Source: Apostichopus californicus (lineage: Eukaryota > Echinodermata > Holothuroidea > Aspidochirotida > Stichopodidae). Taken from it: DNA of 64,000 bases. The notes beneath the pieces were generated by a model, which ran no database searches, was not told the origin of the DNA, and saw only the letters and a list, made by a program, of their open reading frames with translations. Where the stretch lies: positions 1 to 64,000 of the forward strand of contig JAIPMN010000280.1 in NCBI GenBank assembly GCA_020650975.1, in the 5' to 3' direction. Position 1 is the first letter of the stretch, and every line of letters begins with the position of its first letter. Positions 28,101 through 38,104 of the stretch are shown here, piece after piece. Both the position numbers and the translations under genes were made by a program.

Positions 28101-31100
28101 TGAGCACTGAGCAGACTTTTATTTCTTATCCTACAATATTGCCTGGTCCAAATTTACCTATATGCAGTAATTTATCTTCTTTTACAAAGAGAGGTTCCAT
28201 GTGATTGGTGCATTCGTAAAACCAGTTTATGCTTTTATAGCTCTTGTCCAGAACTGAACAAAGATGTAAGATGAAAGGGACAGCATTTTTTTCTTGAACA
28301 TGCTACAGAATGATCCAAATGATCCAGAATGATGGTTTGCATCAATTATTCATCAATTATTTATGGACTGCCAGCTTAAAGATGAGTTTGAAATGTTAAT
28401 ATGTTTGCTGTTTGCCTTGAACTTTCAGGAGCAAGCCACACCCACGCACCAAAGTTAATCCTACAGTACTGTAGCTACTCCCAAATTGATCCTGGTATTC
28501 CTCTGAACTTTTTATATATCAACCTATAACTGCCACTAGCATATAGTCAGTGCAGCCTGTCACACAATGCCAAAGAAAGGCAAGAGACAGAAAGAGAAAT
28601 CCTTTCACCTCCTTAGGACTTTTCTCGGTCACAATCCTCTTTGAGCTTTGTCACTGGGAGTATCTGGGTAACCTTGGCCTGAACACACTTGGAGCTGATT
28701 ACCACAAAGACCTCCAAACTACTCTGTGATTTATACACCATAACAATGAACAGCATCTGTGCATTTACAATTACATGCAAACAGCTGACCACTTCCTGAT
28801 GAATAGTGTACCACACACTGAGTTAGAACAAAAAATTACAAAAGTGCACCAAAGTTTCTGCTATGTATGTAGGATAGCATATTGATAGGAGAGATGTAGG
28901 GTACAAAAACATGTACAATTGGTATTTAGCTAGAAAGGACCCCACTATTGTTAAAACCTTTCTGTAAAACTTAGTCTGGGGGTGTGGAGGTTAAATAACT
29001 GCTAGGGTCTGACACTTTCCAACAATTTTCCAACATATGGTTAAACATATTTTCAATAGCTTGTATTGCACAGTTTACGAGAGCGCTACATCTGGCACCT
29101 TCTAAAGTAAGAAATTTTGCAAGAAAGACCATTAACTAATACACAAATACAAATGAACTATCTAACTGACAGGGAACACCATCTGAATTTTACTTCACCT
29201 GGTATAAATAACATTAACGGAGGTCCAAAGTAGTGTGTAATTTATGTTAATCTCAGACAAATTAGTTAATTACTTTGTGTATGAGACTAATTTAAACACT
29301 TTATGTATTCACTGACAACAGAAACTTGGGTAGATGAGTAATGTGACAATTTCTGACGCAATGAATTAACCTCCAAAGACTACAAGCAAGGGCTATGCTA
29401 TGTTATAGTATGTATCATCTTTACATCATCCAACAAGTGTACGTACATTTCATACAGGGATATTTCATATAAACGAAAACATTTGGATTTATGATACGAC
29501 ACTTAACTGCAATCCAACTGTCGATTATGGACAAGCTAGCTTCAAAATGATTTCTAACAGCTCCTTCAAAATGAATTTTAATGGATACAAAGGTAATTTC
29601 AGGATCTATTTATTACCATACCCCAACACCCTGATCTGCCTAGTTGTACTACAGCATGCAACCAAACGCATCGCAGCGAGTCAGCATAATGTTAATTGCA
29701 TGCACCGCATGCAGAGCATATTGGAAATGCCAGCCATTTTCCGGTTACATTGTTTTTGCTCTTCCTTCATCCATTAATAAAATGCATCACTAACATTTCT
29801 CAAGATGTCTTTTAAAAAGGGAGCATATTACACCTCATATTTGGAATCATTTTTGTATCTGTTGTCAACCTTTGCTCATCTTATTGCAATCTACCTGCTC
29901 TTCTTTGACGATACTACATATTCGCCACACTCAGGGGGGAAATAGACATGATGAGATGGAGGAAAGATGACTCACAATTCGCACAGTAATTTTCCATACA
30001 TGTGCAGTGCTCTGTATAGTTTACAGTACGTCACTGCTCTCTCTAATTGCCTTGCTTCTTTCAAGAAACGCACAGCACGAATGCCTCAGATTGTAAAAAC
30101 GGTAAAAAAATAATTCTGTCGACCGTATGCTGTCGAAGAATACTCACACATGTTCTTTCAATTGAGAATGTATCCATGTTAAAAGGTGATGCAGGCATCC
30201 ACACTTATGATTTAAGTTTAACACAGTACATATATCAAATATGTATAAGTACTTCACAAAGGATCTGATTTTAGCATAATGTGCAATATTGTACTCGGAA
30301 AGTACAGTGCACAAACGTAACATTCATGGAATGAAAACCTCCAAATGACATATGACTACTGTATTTGACTCCAGATTCATGAATTTTTAAGTTGTGCAAA
30401 CTACTTCCTTTTTGCCAGTGTTACATGAGAAATTTATGCAATAATCACATGAAAATGTTAATTTCCAGTTTTCCACCAATATATATCATGCAAAGCTGAT
30501 AGCTCAAGTAATGTTCTTGTAATCTTTGAATCTGCATCATTTTCTGTAAGTTTAAATGTTCTTAGGCCACTGATAGTGCAAATTTAAATATTTATAGTGT
30601 TTTTTCAATGCGCTGAAAGGCAAAGAACAATTAGTATTAGGCCTATACTAGCTAGGTGTGTGGAGAGTCGGCCTATACTGTACCTCACTGCACATTTGAG
30701 CCACTACTTGATAAGCAACTTCCTCTATTTTTCCCATTGTGTATTCTTGACGTTTTAACTGCATAATGGTGCACCAAAATTTCACTGTTACTCCACTACA
30801 CTGCCTAAATCAAAGCGATCTTTTATGCAATGAAAATATAAGGTTGACAAGGCATTTACCTTCCACTCGCAACCTGTCTTTAGTGAAAACCTGAAAACTC
30901 TTTGCAAAAAATGATGGCAGGGAGCAACAGCAAACGTGTCTCAAAATTCCTAACATAAATTCAGAGTATTACAGATGGCATGTAGAAAATGCCTCAAGTA
31001 ATCATTTATAAGGTGTTTGGCCACCTCTAGTGTACTGATCTTCTGACACGAAACACTCTTTCATCACAATGTTGTGTTAAGGAACCTAATACTACTCTAC

Positions 31101-34100
31101 TGTTGTTGGTGTATGGCACAGTGAAGCCTAACCAACTCTGCAGTTCATGCTTTGGTGGCAAAAATGTTTTTTACCAAAATGACAATTAATGTGGATTTGA
31201 TTATCTGCATATCAGCTCTAAAGAGGTCTTATGTCAGTAACTTAAATTTTAATAGTGCAAAACTCAGGACCATAGTTGTTACAACTTGTTATAAAGTTTT
31301 GTACATTATGGTAATGTAGTGCCATCATATTTTAAGTTCAGTCTTGGATTAAGTTTATTGTTAGTAGTTTACTTAGGCCACTAGTACTATACTCTACTGT
31401 GTACGGGTTGCCTGCACATAGCCAAGCTGTCGTGATATCAATGTTCAACAAACTTCTTTCATTGCTTTAAAAGTTAGTCAATGAACACAACATGTTTATA
31501 ATTGCTTCTAAACCAAACCCGGGTTATTAATAGCAATTATTAGATTTTAAAAGTTTTTGCTGCATGATTACAAATGGAGGGAATGCTCTGTGATATTTGT
31601 GAACAACCTCCACGCAAAAGTTCCTGCATATATTGCAGGTACAGATAGCAAACCATTTTATACAGACAATTCCCATTGAGACTGGTCATTGACAAACAAA
31701 AAATAAACTTTACAACTTAAACTTGTTTCAAGTTCACCAAGGTACTGCTTTTATCATTCTGTGAAATGTTTGCAATGATAGTCTACTGATTCTACTCGTC
31801 TGTGGCGAGCGTATCTGTTAAGGACTGGTTTACAGTGTGTCTCACTGGTAGCTAGGCTGAGCACAAATATCAGTAGCCTAGCCATACACAAATTTATGAC
31901 CGTCTAGTCTTTCTTACACTGCATTGAAACTACAATGAATTAAACAAGGACAAACCATCGGTGTGTATATTCCTCCACTTTCTCTGTAGAACAATTAGGG
32001 CATCAAATACTCCCACGCTTGGTAAAACACCAAACTTTCATCTTGACAAGATTTAAGCAGGCACAGTAAATTCAGGGAATAATTTATCGCATATTTGCAT
32101 CACAAAATGCTAAGCAACATGGGCAAATTGGTAAACAAGTGTCCAGACGTATAGCATGTTTTGCACACAGGAACCATACTATTTTAAGATTTTTTAGAGA
32201 AAGTTAAGGGCCCTTAAAACTGCTACACAAAATTTGAACACTAAATTATTCGCTGAATATTATTTCTCCAAGTAATTCAATTATAAATACCATGCATTAG
32301 TCTCTGCAAAGTTAAACAAAGTATGTATAAACATGTCTAGTGTTATAACCAATTGTGATTAGTTCTGTGATAGTTTAGCCTTCTGTAATTGCCACAAAGT
32401 AGCACTATTTCTTTGCCATAAGAAACAGACTTTTCCAAAGTATCTAGGATATGTCACATGAATCCTAAAATGAAAACATTGCCACAAAGATCAAGGTATT
32501 ATTTCTTACCAGCTGCTTCTAAAATGGCTTCAATAGTTTCTGGATCCACTGCTCGTAGGTCTGGTTGTCCAGACGCTTGCCCAAAGAGAACCTTTGATGC
32601 AGTCTCAACAAAGGAAGGGTCCACAGCGCCTGAACCTAATGAGTCCACCTGAAATAAAAAAAAAGAAGCATATCTTAACATGAAACATCATACATCATGT
32701 CATCATAATGAATAAATTTGCATGCAATTAATGTAGTTGATGTTTATCAAAATAAATGATTGATTTCCATGTTTTAGAATGCATATCTGATAGGCATGCT
32801 ATCAAAAGTGTAATGAAACAATTCAGTTTAAATTGGCATACATTTGAGTACTTCTTTAGCTTATAATCAACTCTGACTTTATGTCACAGCTATTCAGCTC
32901 AATCCCCATGATGAAATAATGAGATGTCCAAAAACTTCTTAATTGAAGAAAAACTTGATGTACAGTTTCCCAAGTCAGATTACAAAAATATTCTGCAGAA
33001 AAGACCACTACATGAATTCTTCCGTCCACATCCTGGACCCATCTACTTACTCTTCACTGTGGTGGTTTGCATAAATACACATTTAAAGACAAATAGATAT
33101 CAGACTTCAAGAAAATGATGAGAATCAATCACCAAAAGGAACATGAGGAGGAAACTCTCAGATCAAAAGACCGGTAAATGACTGGTATATGGTGTGTGCC
33201 AATGTGTGTGACAATGTTGCCTAGCAGAAAAGCTTTCTCTTGTTACAATTTACTTTGATATTACAAAAAGAACAGTAAATAGGAGAAACCGCATCTTCCA
33301 GCGTTAACTGTACTATCAAACTGTATGGACACTAGTCTAGCCTAGAAATGTATTTGCAGTTTCATGAAAATGACTTTTCCATCTATGTTTTGTCTTTTAC
33401 AGCAACTTATTTAAAGATTTGATCAATAAGAAAGTAAAGTACGAAAAATCAGTGTTGTTTACATGTCTTTCATTACAACGCGAATGTACAGTTCAGTACA
33501 CTCCACTACGAGGCCCAGTCCAATTACAAACAGTACTAGGGTGCATTGGTATAAGCCAAAACATATACCGGTATACCTGCTGACGAATATCGGTATTACC
33601 GGGTATACCGAAAAATTTTGCAGAACCGATTCTTCCAGTGTTAACTGTACTATCAAACACTAACATGAACGTAGGACACTAGCCTAGCCTACAAATGTAT
33701 TTTCAATTTTAGCATGCCTTTCCCATCTCTGTTTTTTTCTTTTGCAGCAACTTATTGAAAGATTTGATTCAAAGAAAATAAAGTAAGAAAAATCAGTGTT
33801 GTTTCTGTGTCTTTCATTTCAACGCGAAAGTAGTTCAGTACACTGCGTGGACCAGTCCAACCACAAACAGTACAGACTTAGCATTTATTCGGTTTGGGAA
33901 TTACCAGGTAATTGAGTAGCTGGATAGTAATCCTAGAATCGGTACCAGAAAAGGTATGAATAAACGTATTGTGCCAGATCAGTTTCTTCCCAAAATAACT
34001 TGTTAGAGCATTTGACAAACTATGTGAGTGAAATGGAATTCCTGAGAACCATTTGGCGGGAAACTGTACTTGCGAGTACGGCAGAACTATGCTGAAGTTT

Positions 34101-37100
34101 TATCGCAATTAGCCGTAGCAAAGTGTGGGTATTATTATATGGGGAATGTAATAATGGGGATGACTTTAATTTTGCAAGTAGTTGTCTGAAAGAAAAAACT
34201 TTGGGGGATTCCTTCTTTGAAATGGTATCCTGAAATGTAAAGCGAGTGACATCTTTGAACCGCAAAAGCTCCGTGGCATTGTGAAAGCAGTGAGATAGAG
34301 ACCAAATTATCTCATCAATTAGTTTAGTATGGATTGTTTTAAAACTTAAATGAAACATTGAGATCTCAGTCTCTGACAGTAGGTACAGAAAGCTGGGCAT
34401 GCAAAAATTGTCTGTATTACTCGCATGTCTAAGACCTGCTCCAAGAACGTTTTACCAACTCGGGTTTCTCTTAGACATTGCATCGCTTACAGAAACTGCA
34501 GATTCCTTGCTAGACAAAAGTGTATACATGTACACACACAATGTGAAAAGTAGCACCTAAACTCCCTAGTCAAGAAAATAAAAATCGGTTCATCGCGCAA
34601 CACTTTTCGCAAGCCTGTGAATCTGTAATCATTTTACACCCAGCTACACTGTATACCTACCACTGTTTGGAATAATAACAATTTGCTTAATAGCTTGGAT
34701 TGAGGGTAGAGCAATTGATCGTATTTTTGCGGGAGTGGGAATTACAATAACATCTTTGTTTCAGGAAGAGTCTCCATCTGGCGCAAAATGGTTTTTTTGT
34801 TATGCTGGGGGTATGACCATGTATTACGATGGGAAGTAATTATATAGCTTAAAGTGAGGGGAAATTGTCGCATGATATGAAGCGGTGAAAATACTTTTCT
34901 TTTGTGCATCTTCTACTTCAATCAGGATAAAATTGGATTGTTGACCCTATGTTTCTTCCTAAAATAACTATGTGCGTGTAAAGGAACTCGTGAGAACCAT
35001 TTGGCAGGAAATTGTACTTACGAGTACGGTAGAACTTGCCTGAAGTTTTAAAACAATTAGCCGTAGCAAAGTGTGGGTATTATTACAGTATATGTGGCTG
35101 GGGAATGAGTTTAATTTTTCAAGTAGCGGTCTGTTAAAGAGAACTTTGGAGGACTCCTTTCTTTGAAATGGTATTCTCAAATGTGAAGTGAGTGACATCT
35201 TAGAACCGCAAAAACTCTGTGGCATTGTGAGACCAGGTTATCCCATCAATTAGTATAGTTTGGATTGTTTTAAAACTTAGATGAAACTTTGCTGCTCTCT
35301 GACAGTAGGTTTAGAAAGTTGCGCATGCAAAAATGTCTGTATTTTACTTGCGTGTCTTAGACCTACTTCAAGCATGTTTTACCAGAGCGGGTTTCTCTTA
35401 GTTACACCGCATTCCATCGCTAACAGAAACTGCGGATTCCTTGCTAGACAAAAATGCATGTACATGTATTGTTAATAATGTACACACACATGCCATGTGT
35501 CAGCTTGTGTACCGAAGCACATGTTTCAAAACCTCCAACAGGTGCTATGCTGTATTCTGTACCTCCCCATCCACCATCCGTATGTAGACTGTTCCATCTT
35601 CTCGTGTTTAATGTAACACATCCATGCTTGTGATTAGCCAATCAGGCTTACACCATTTTTGAAGGTGACAACGCAAGAAAAATATCAGTTTGCCCTTTCG
35701 TTGACCTTTTGTCTGGTACAGTACAAGGCTACAAACAGCAAGAAAGTTTACAGTTGGGGACTGCGGGGAGTGGTAAGTTAAACACGATAAACAGTAGCAG
35801 CGGGACTTTTCTCAAGTTTGCGAGTAATAACTTGATCAGTATTTTTATCGGGTATTATTTTACCGGGTATTCAATGTTTGTTTCGGTTATAGCTGGTATT
35901 TTCGGTATATTCGTTTATGAAAGATTTCAATACCGTCGGTAGGGGTATGAAAGAAATACTAGGTATACCTGGTATATTGATATACCGACGCACCATACTT
36001 GTGAGATACCAAGTTAACAAGATGTCAAGTTAAAAGATTAAAAAATCAGCCCTGAATAATCATTTCTTCATAGTCAAAAAGGTATAAAATTCCCTATGCT
36101 CATGCTTTTTAACCCCTTACTGCAGACAGATATATAGCTACACTAAATCATGACATTCTATTGGCAAAAGAGTGTTTTAATTTGTCGGATTAAGCACGGA
36201 AATTCCCATTCATATTTTCCCTTTTCTTTCTTCTTTATATGGACAAAATGATGATATGTCTGATTTGAAGCGTAACAAATTATTTCAACCACAAGGAAGA
36301 CTTGAGTAGTTCTTTGATGAAACTTCTGCTAGCTTTTTTTGCACAGCAGATAGCAGCTTTTACTGTTGCATCGTGAATTTTTGAATTTAAATGGAGCTAC
36401 ACATTTTGTTTTAAGCTTGCAAGATTTTGATTGATGGTTTAGGAAATGTTTCAAGCATCTTGTTTCTTGGAAAGGATATCTGATCGTAATTTTGACCTGA
36501 AAAAACATTGACATATCGCAATACTAGACTAGGCCTGAAGTTAGACCTAACATTAGTCCTTTGTTTAGTTGAGCTTCTGCATTTTTAAAATGATCTGGTC
36601 TAATGTTAGGCCTAAGCCTAACTATTAGATTATACTACCTCTGTGAGTCAATGTCGTATTTTTTAGCCTTTTAGGGGTCCTGACTTAGGCTAGGCTCAAG
36701 ATATATCACTGTTGCTTGTCAGGTCCAACCTAACATTTAGGCTATGCATAAAATGTCGACATTGATGATGAAACATAGGCCTAAATAAGGGTAGGGTTAC
36801 AAGATAATCTGTACAGTACTGACAACTTACCCGAACGAAATATAATTTTAGTATTACCTTGTGTTTTTAAGTTTTGTACAATTTCATGTTCACGTAAGCC
36901 ATAAAGCCTAACCTTCACTGTAATAACGTTAGTGTAGTATTAAGTATACAGAACAGCCTGGTCAACACCACTGTACTAATCTGCCTACCATTATAACATT
37001 AGAACCTAGCCTCGATGAAATTAGCCTACAAATACAACAGGCCTAGCAACAAATGAATACATTTTCTAACCCTCCAAATAATATTTTTACATAACATATT

Positions 37101-37311
37101 GACATATACAAATAACTATGGATAGGACTTGTGAACATACATCAGAATCATCTTCATCGCTGAGAGCTGGCAAATCAACGACAAATTCTTTCGGTAACGA
37201 GGCTAGTAGATTAGTCTTCTTTTGTAATGCAGACGTATTAGACAAGTTAGCTGCTCTCGTATTCTCTTCTTTTCTTGTTCCTGTTACTTTTGTTTGCCCT
37301 AAATTCTGCAT
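2117..37311 (-). CDS. ANKHD1: ANKHD1/ANKRD17/mask orthologue, complete gene (30 coding exons)
   Basis: Large scaffold protein with two ankyrin blocks and a KH domain. In animals the family acts in cytoplasm and nucleus in Hippo/Yorkie, receptor tyrosine kinase and antiviral signalling and binds RNA through KH. The spliced reading frame is about 2320 residues (human paralogues about 2540-2600). Every exon joins in phase with GT-AG introns. Collinear human-like blocks include TAEIF-like leader then DLRAVDPET, HNENGHTPLMEAAS, NNDHTVLSLACAGG, MVPPQEPD, SNHDTALTIACAGG, EPPSATTTTTIG, SPKRGQRREDGWKEVVRR and PIGTER. The chosen ATG at 37311 has an in-frame TAG 12 nt upstream. The stop is TAG at 2119-2117. 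A single gene stands for both vertebrate paralogues, so the symbol could equally be ANKRD17 or mask. It is divergently oriented to POLR3A. Exon coordinates are given in the part entries. Confidence 0.96.
2310..2328 (-). CDS. ANKHD1: ANKHD1 19-nt microexon (exon 29)
   Basis: On the minus strand the sequence reads TTATATTTTCAG, then a 19-nt exon, then GTAAGG: a strong polypyrimidine acceptor and a strong donor. Nineteen is 6x3+1, so it converts the phase-0 end of exon 28 to phase 1. Exon 30 is then read in its long frame of 32 codons. Without it exon 30 meets TAA after ten codons. It encodes LPYLSF and the first base of Gly. Confidence 0.72.
3650..3945 (+). mobile_element. LINE 3' end fragment (CR1/L2-like)
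   Basis: In ANKHD1 intron 27, on the opposite strand to the gene. Plus-strand translation gives VSSLTTFKSKLKTYLFRQHN, the typical last residues of CR1/L2-type reverse-transcriptase ORFs. It is followed by an untranslated tail with a GCGTTTTAGAGC...ACGCTTTATAAA hairpin and an (ATT)n end near 3930-3945. It is severely 5'-truncated. Confidence 0.75.
4200..4510 (-). mobile_element. LINE 3' end fragment (CR1/L2-like)
   Basis: In ANKHD1 intron 26, same strand as the gene. Minus-strand translation includes LGTFKKNLKTYLIQISFM and then stops, the usual ORF2 end. It is followed by CAAAGCGCCATGAGCACC...GGCGCTGTACAAAGTG and a long (ATTATT/ATAATT)n tail at 4200-4266. It is 5'-truncated; the 5' limit is uncertain. 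Confidence 0.7.
4805..6327 (-). CDS. ANKHD1: ANKHD1 exon 26: KH end and long Pro/Ser-rich region
   Basis: This is the largest exon (1523 nt), encoding residues about 1668-2175. After the last KH helix it becomes low-complexity, rich in Pro, Ser, Gln and Thr, and probably disordered. Recognisable family landmarks are few: SVARCLFKPQVAP (cf. human VRKQLFACVPK), SKAPGYKRLSAPPG (cf. human SKAPGFRPPSQRVSTSPVG), HHFTPHEGP and KIMMPIGTERHKQHQHRK (cf. human KIPPPIGTERLARIRQGG). The exon ends with SIWSYQ before an excellent donor, AAA|GTAAGG. Reading through this donor gives only ten extra codons before a stop. Confidence 0.93.
6648..6797 (-). CDS. ANKHD1: ANKHD1 exon 25: core of the KH domain
   Basis: This 150-nt exon encodes residues about 1618-1667. 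The type I KH fold is visible: SKKVTIPPSSISRVIGRNG with the RNA-gripping GxxG loop as GRNG, then VNINTIRDVTGAHIDVERQ and a short variable loop. The domain finishes in exon 26 with the helix SAEATRQAAQLITALI. Human ANKHD1 reads SRIMGRGGCNITAIQDVTGAHIDV at the same place. The donor GTGAGA leaves two bases of a Lys codon that exon 26 completes. The KH domain binds single-stranded RNA or DNA. Confidence 0.96.
6828..6952. repeat. (ACATAC)n microsatellite
   Basis: Imperfect CATA/CACA tract in ANKHD1 intron 24, between the two exons that flank the start of KH. It lies about 30 bp upstream (minus strand) of the KH exon acceptor. Confidence 0.9.
6978..10081 (-). CDS. ANKHD1: ANKHD1 exons 21-24: basic/acidic and Thr-rich region
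   Basis: Exons: 21 10081-9965, 22 9520-9343, 23 8341-8116, 24 7127-6978; residues about 1395-1617. Exon 21 encodes ELQKKCNTSFEIIVVAKDRQ and AAEANKNANSLLEELE, like human ELLKKCHQCVETIVKAKDQQ. Exon 22 has a very basic run (AKRREKKRKKRKEK), a plausible nuclear localisation signal, followed by a poly-Glu tract. Exon 23 carries EPPSATTTTTIG and then a Thr/Ser-rich low-complexity stretch. It is best ended at a GTATGA donor (8115), which alone gives the phase needed by exon 24. Exon 24 has SPKRGQRREDGWKEVVRR, the conserved segment just before KH. The exon 22 donor region is tandemly duplicated downstream. Confidence 0.9.
8461..9025. mobile_element. TTAA-flanked foldback MITE, 565 bp
   Basis: The left end reads TTAAAGGATTGGTTCAG and the right end is its exact reverse complement. 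Similarity continues inward for about 200 bp, including ATGAAAGAG-ACAA, TGTAGAAA and GTCACATCCTCAC motifs on both arms. The outer TTAA on both sides fits a TTAA target duplication as used by piggyBac-type transposases. It has no coding sequence and is non-autonomous. It lies in ANKHD1 intron 22. Confidence 0.88.
9141..9366. repeat. Tandem duplication spanning the ANKHD1 exon 22 donor
   Basis: Two copies of about 112 bp (9141-9256 and 9257-9366). The right copy contains the real 3' end and donor of exon 22; the left copy, inside the intron, repeats CTACTGCCGAAA|GTAAGG. The intronic copy cannot extend the exon in frame, because the read-through frame stops after a few codons (ETLK then stop). 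Confidence 0.85.
9778..9840 (-). mobile_element. Remnant of a LINE/SINE 3' tail
   Basis: Minus strand reads AAAGCGCATTGATT...TTTGCGCTTTATAAAAG followed by (GTAT)n. The same GCGC hairpin and simple-repeat ending are seen in the other LINE/SINE tails of this window. No ORF remnant is attached. Confidence 0.5.
10306..10432. repeat. C-rich 17-bp minisatellite
   Basis: About seven units of CAGACCCCCTCCCCCA-like sequence in ANKHD1 intron 20, with small length changes between units. The strand bias is extreme (C-rich plus, G-rich minus), so the transcribed RNA would be G-rich. Confidence 0.9.
10508..14320 (-). CDS. ANKHD1: ANKHD1 exons 15-20: second ankyrin block
   Basis: Exons: 15 14320-13991, 16 13576-13431, 17 12088-11946, 18 11747-11534, 19 11173-10936, 20 10704-10508; residues about 972-1394. 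The block opens after a Ser/Pro stretch with VDAQTESNHDTALTIACAGG and continues through GFTPLILAATAGH, RTGSKLGISPLMLAAMNGH, TGLTPLMEAASGGYAEVG, VPSSRDTALTIAADKGHYKF and GGHLDVVQLLVKEGAD, ending with VNQFPSDAECLRFISTISDK. This is almost collinear with ten repeats of the human C-terminal ankyrin block. It is the best conserved part of the protein. Introns are all GT-AG; the intron after exon 20 carries a C-rich minisatellite. Confidence 0.95.
12089..13430. other. ANKHD1 intron 16, no gene seen
   Basis: AT-rich intron of 1.34 kb. Apart from a palindromic (ATTA)n tract at 13361-13408 next to the exon 16 donor, I see no repeat, RNA gene or exon. Confidence 0.7.
14782..16891 (-). CDS. ANKHD1: ANKHD1 exons 13-14: linker with coiled coil
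   Basis: Exon 13 is 16891-16798 and exon 14 is 15609-14782, residues about 665-971. Exon 13 carries LPRVPIQALPTMVPPQEPD, equivalent to human QVPRVPTHTLAMVVPPQEPD. Exon 14 is the second largest coding exon. It contains the heptad-like charged stretch ILEKQQIIAELQKVERELQQ, equivalent to the human ILKELQKVERQLQ coiled coil, and then a long acidic, low-complexity segment with little recognisable conservation. The intron between them holds a tRNA-derived SINE and a 52-bp tandem duplication. Confidence 0.93.
15645..16016 (-). mobile_element. tRNA-derived SINE, about 370 bp
   Basis: On the minus strand the head reads GTGGTCAAGTGGTTAAGGCA (A-box-like) and, about 45 nt on, GGTTCGAGCCC, an exact B box. 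This is the internal RNA polymerase III promoter of a Ser/Leu-type tRNA ancestor. The body follows and the 3' end has TGTAAAGCGCTACG...AGCGCTATATAAG, shared with the LINE tail at 20405-20470. It lies in ANKHD1 intron 13. The tRNA fold is not intact, so it is not a tRNA gene. Confidence 0.82.
16338..16441. repeat. 52-bp tandem duplication
   Basis: Two near-identical copies containing ACTGACCTATTACACTGCTA, in ANKHD1 intron 13. They are noncoding and only a few positions differ, so the duplication is recent. Confidence 0.85.
17215..23267 (-). CDS. ANKHD1: ANKHD1 exons 4-12: first ankyrin block
   Basis: Exons: 4 23267-22972, 5 22470-22237, 6 21871-21729, 7 20978-20789, 8 19969-19778, 9 19310-19201, 10 18761-18674, 11 17953-17826, 12 17349-17215. 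They encode residues about 159-664. From about residue 193 successive 33-residue ankyrin repeats run with the TPLMEAA-GH--(I/V)-LLL--GA pattern, for example HTPLMEAASSGHVAIAKILL and YTPLMEAAREGHEEMVALLL. The order and linkers match the N-terminal block of human ANKHD1, including the degenerate repeat IELGCSTPLMEASQEG. The first repeat, in exon 4, is much more divergent than in vertebrates. Ankyrin arrays are protein-binding surfaces. Exon 7 is followed directly by LINE sequence (see that entry). Confidence 0.95.
19621..19730. other. 10-N gap with a duplicated flank
   Basis: The N run is 19671-19680. The 50 bp before it (19621-19670) and the 50 bp after it (19681-19730) are the same sequence: a poly-C run, then CAATTATGTTATCACATGTG. 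One or two bases and the C count differ. This is best read as two overlapping contig ends not merged, or two haplotypes. It sits in ANKHD1 intron 8 and damages no exon. Confidence 0.9.
20405..20788 (-). mobile_element. LINE reverse-transcriptase C-terminal fragment
   Basis: In ANKHD1 intron 7, same strand as the gene, starting at the exon 7 donor. Translation gives RIDYKILILVFRALKYGMPI, then YLHDLF, TRTFGDRSFCYSAPHLWNSL and a final SLEQFKRAFKT. These are hallmarks of the end of CR1/L2/Jockey-group ORF2. The fragment is open for about 95 codons and continues the exon 7 frame. The tail has GTAAAGCGCATTGAGCAACC, a second GCGC arm, TATATAAG and (ATT)n ending near 20405. The 5' end is truncated. 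Confidence 0.88.
21979..22092. repeat. Short AT-rich tandem duplication
   Basis: Two copies of AACAAATCTTCTCATTAA (from about 21979 and 22052) separated by several TTAATGTGACT units, in ANKHD1 intron 5. Confidence 0.7.
24975..37311 (-). CDS. ANKHD1: ANKHD1 exons 1-3: N-terminal leader
   Basis: Exon 1 is 37311-37141 (phase 0 end), exon 2 is 32648-32510, exon 3 is 25140-24975; about 159 residues. The leader is Ser/Thr/Lys-rich with an acidic end (LSDEDDSD), then the conserved segment DLRAVDPETIEAILEAAG followed by GIGKSNPF, matching human DLRTVDPET...LLEAAGIGK. Human ANKHD1 starts with a Gly-rich tract that is absent here. The first two introns are the longest of the gene (4.5 and 7.4 kb). Donors are GTATGT, GTAAGA and GTACGT. 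The start codon is inferred; an untranslated upstream exon cannot be excluded. Confidence 0.88.
25141..32509. other. ANKHD1 intron 2 (7.4 kb), no gene seen
   Basis: The longest intron in the window. It holds two small tandem duplications: 25690-25795 (ATTGT-TACTAGTC...TCGGCTG units) and 26811-26911 (C-rich, ATGTGCAGTTC units). The rest is AT-rich sequence without convincing ORFs, RNA genes or recognisable transposon protein fragments. Confidence 0.6.
33537..35997. mobile_element. Candidate DNA transposon with inverted ends, 2.46 kb
   Basis: In ANKHD1 intron 1. The left end TAGGGTGCATTGGTATA and the reverse complement of the right end TATGGTGCGTCGGTATA match, and similarity continues about 45 bp through ATATACC-GGTATACCT. 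A TA dinucleotide on each side could be the target duplication. Inside are two diverged direct repeats (33978-34534 and 34948-35465) and many GGTATACCG motifs, but no transposase ORF, so it is non-autonomous or decayed. A piece inside it (33626-33880) also duplicates its left flank (33290-33530), so the insertion history is complex. Confidence 0.6.
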
Positions 37312-37441
37312 TTTCTTTATAAACTAACATCGGTGCCGACCTATATTTCAAATGAGATTGTTAGAAATCAAAATATGGTATAAACCGGGCAAATTCCTCG
37401 CACAAATCAATTTTTCTCACGCGCTTATTTTTTCAGTGGTC

Positions 37442-37452
37442 GGCCATTTTGC
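37442..37452. promoter_or_regulatory. YY1-type site upstream of ANKHD1
   Basis: GGCCATTTTGC on the plus strand (CAAAATGGCC on minus) about 130 bp upstream of the ANKHD1 ATG. This is the YY1 core (CCAT with flanking GG and TTTG), a common element near start sites of animal housekeeping genes. Confidence 0.45.
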
Positions 37453-38104
37453 CATCAAACATCCCGGATGGTTCATTTCATTCATGTGCACTACGCAATC
37501 TCGCACGTGATTGGATCGTTGCAAGGACCGTCCTTCAAAGTTAGGCCCAATAAAGGACCATTAAAAAGTGTATCTGTAGTAAATATTGCGCTTTTTGAAG
37601 ATTATAACCTTTTCACATAAGTTGCGCTACACTTCTGATGGCCCTGTAGTTGAAGTTATTGTACAGGTCCATCGATCATAGAGCCCCAAGAAGGATTGAA
37701 ATTAGGGATGGGGAGGATGGAGAAGGGCAAGTAGGACTGAGGATCTCGGACCAATGTTCAGTGGTCTTGAAATTACCACTAACAAGAGAATCATTATTGC
37801 AATGAATATTGGGAATCCCTCCCCCACCCACCCAGGTGCCGGGGACCATGAACACTGAAAGTAGAGCGACCTACTGTTCCCCCCCCCCCCACCCCAACCC
37901 CATCTCAGAGTGCCATTTCAGTTAAAAACCCGTTTTGGATAGATAAAGTGTTTTAAAAATTGACCTAGTTTACCTGAAACATTTAGGTTCGAACATATCC
38001 ATCGAATTGGGGGTGGGGGGGGGGTGGTCGGGAGGACATAACCCCTATTTTTCAATAGCAGGCGACACTGATGCAACTTTTTTCTAATAGGGTTTGTTGA
38101 AGGA

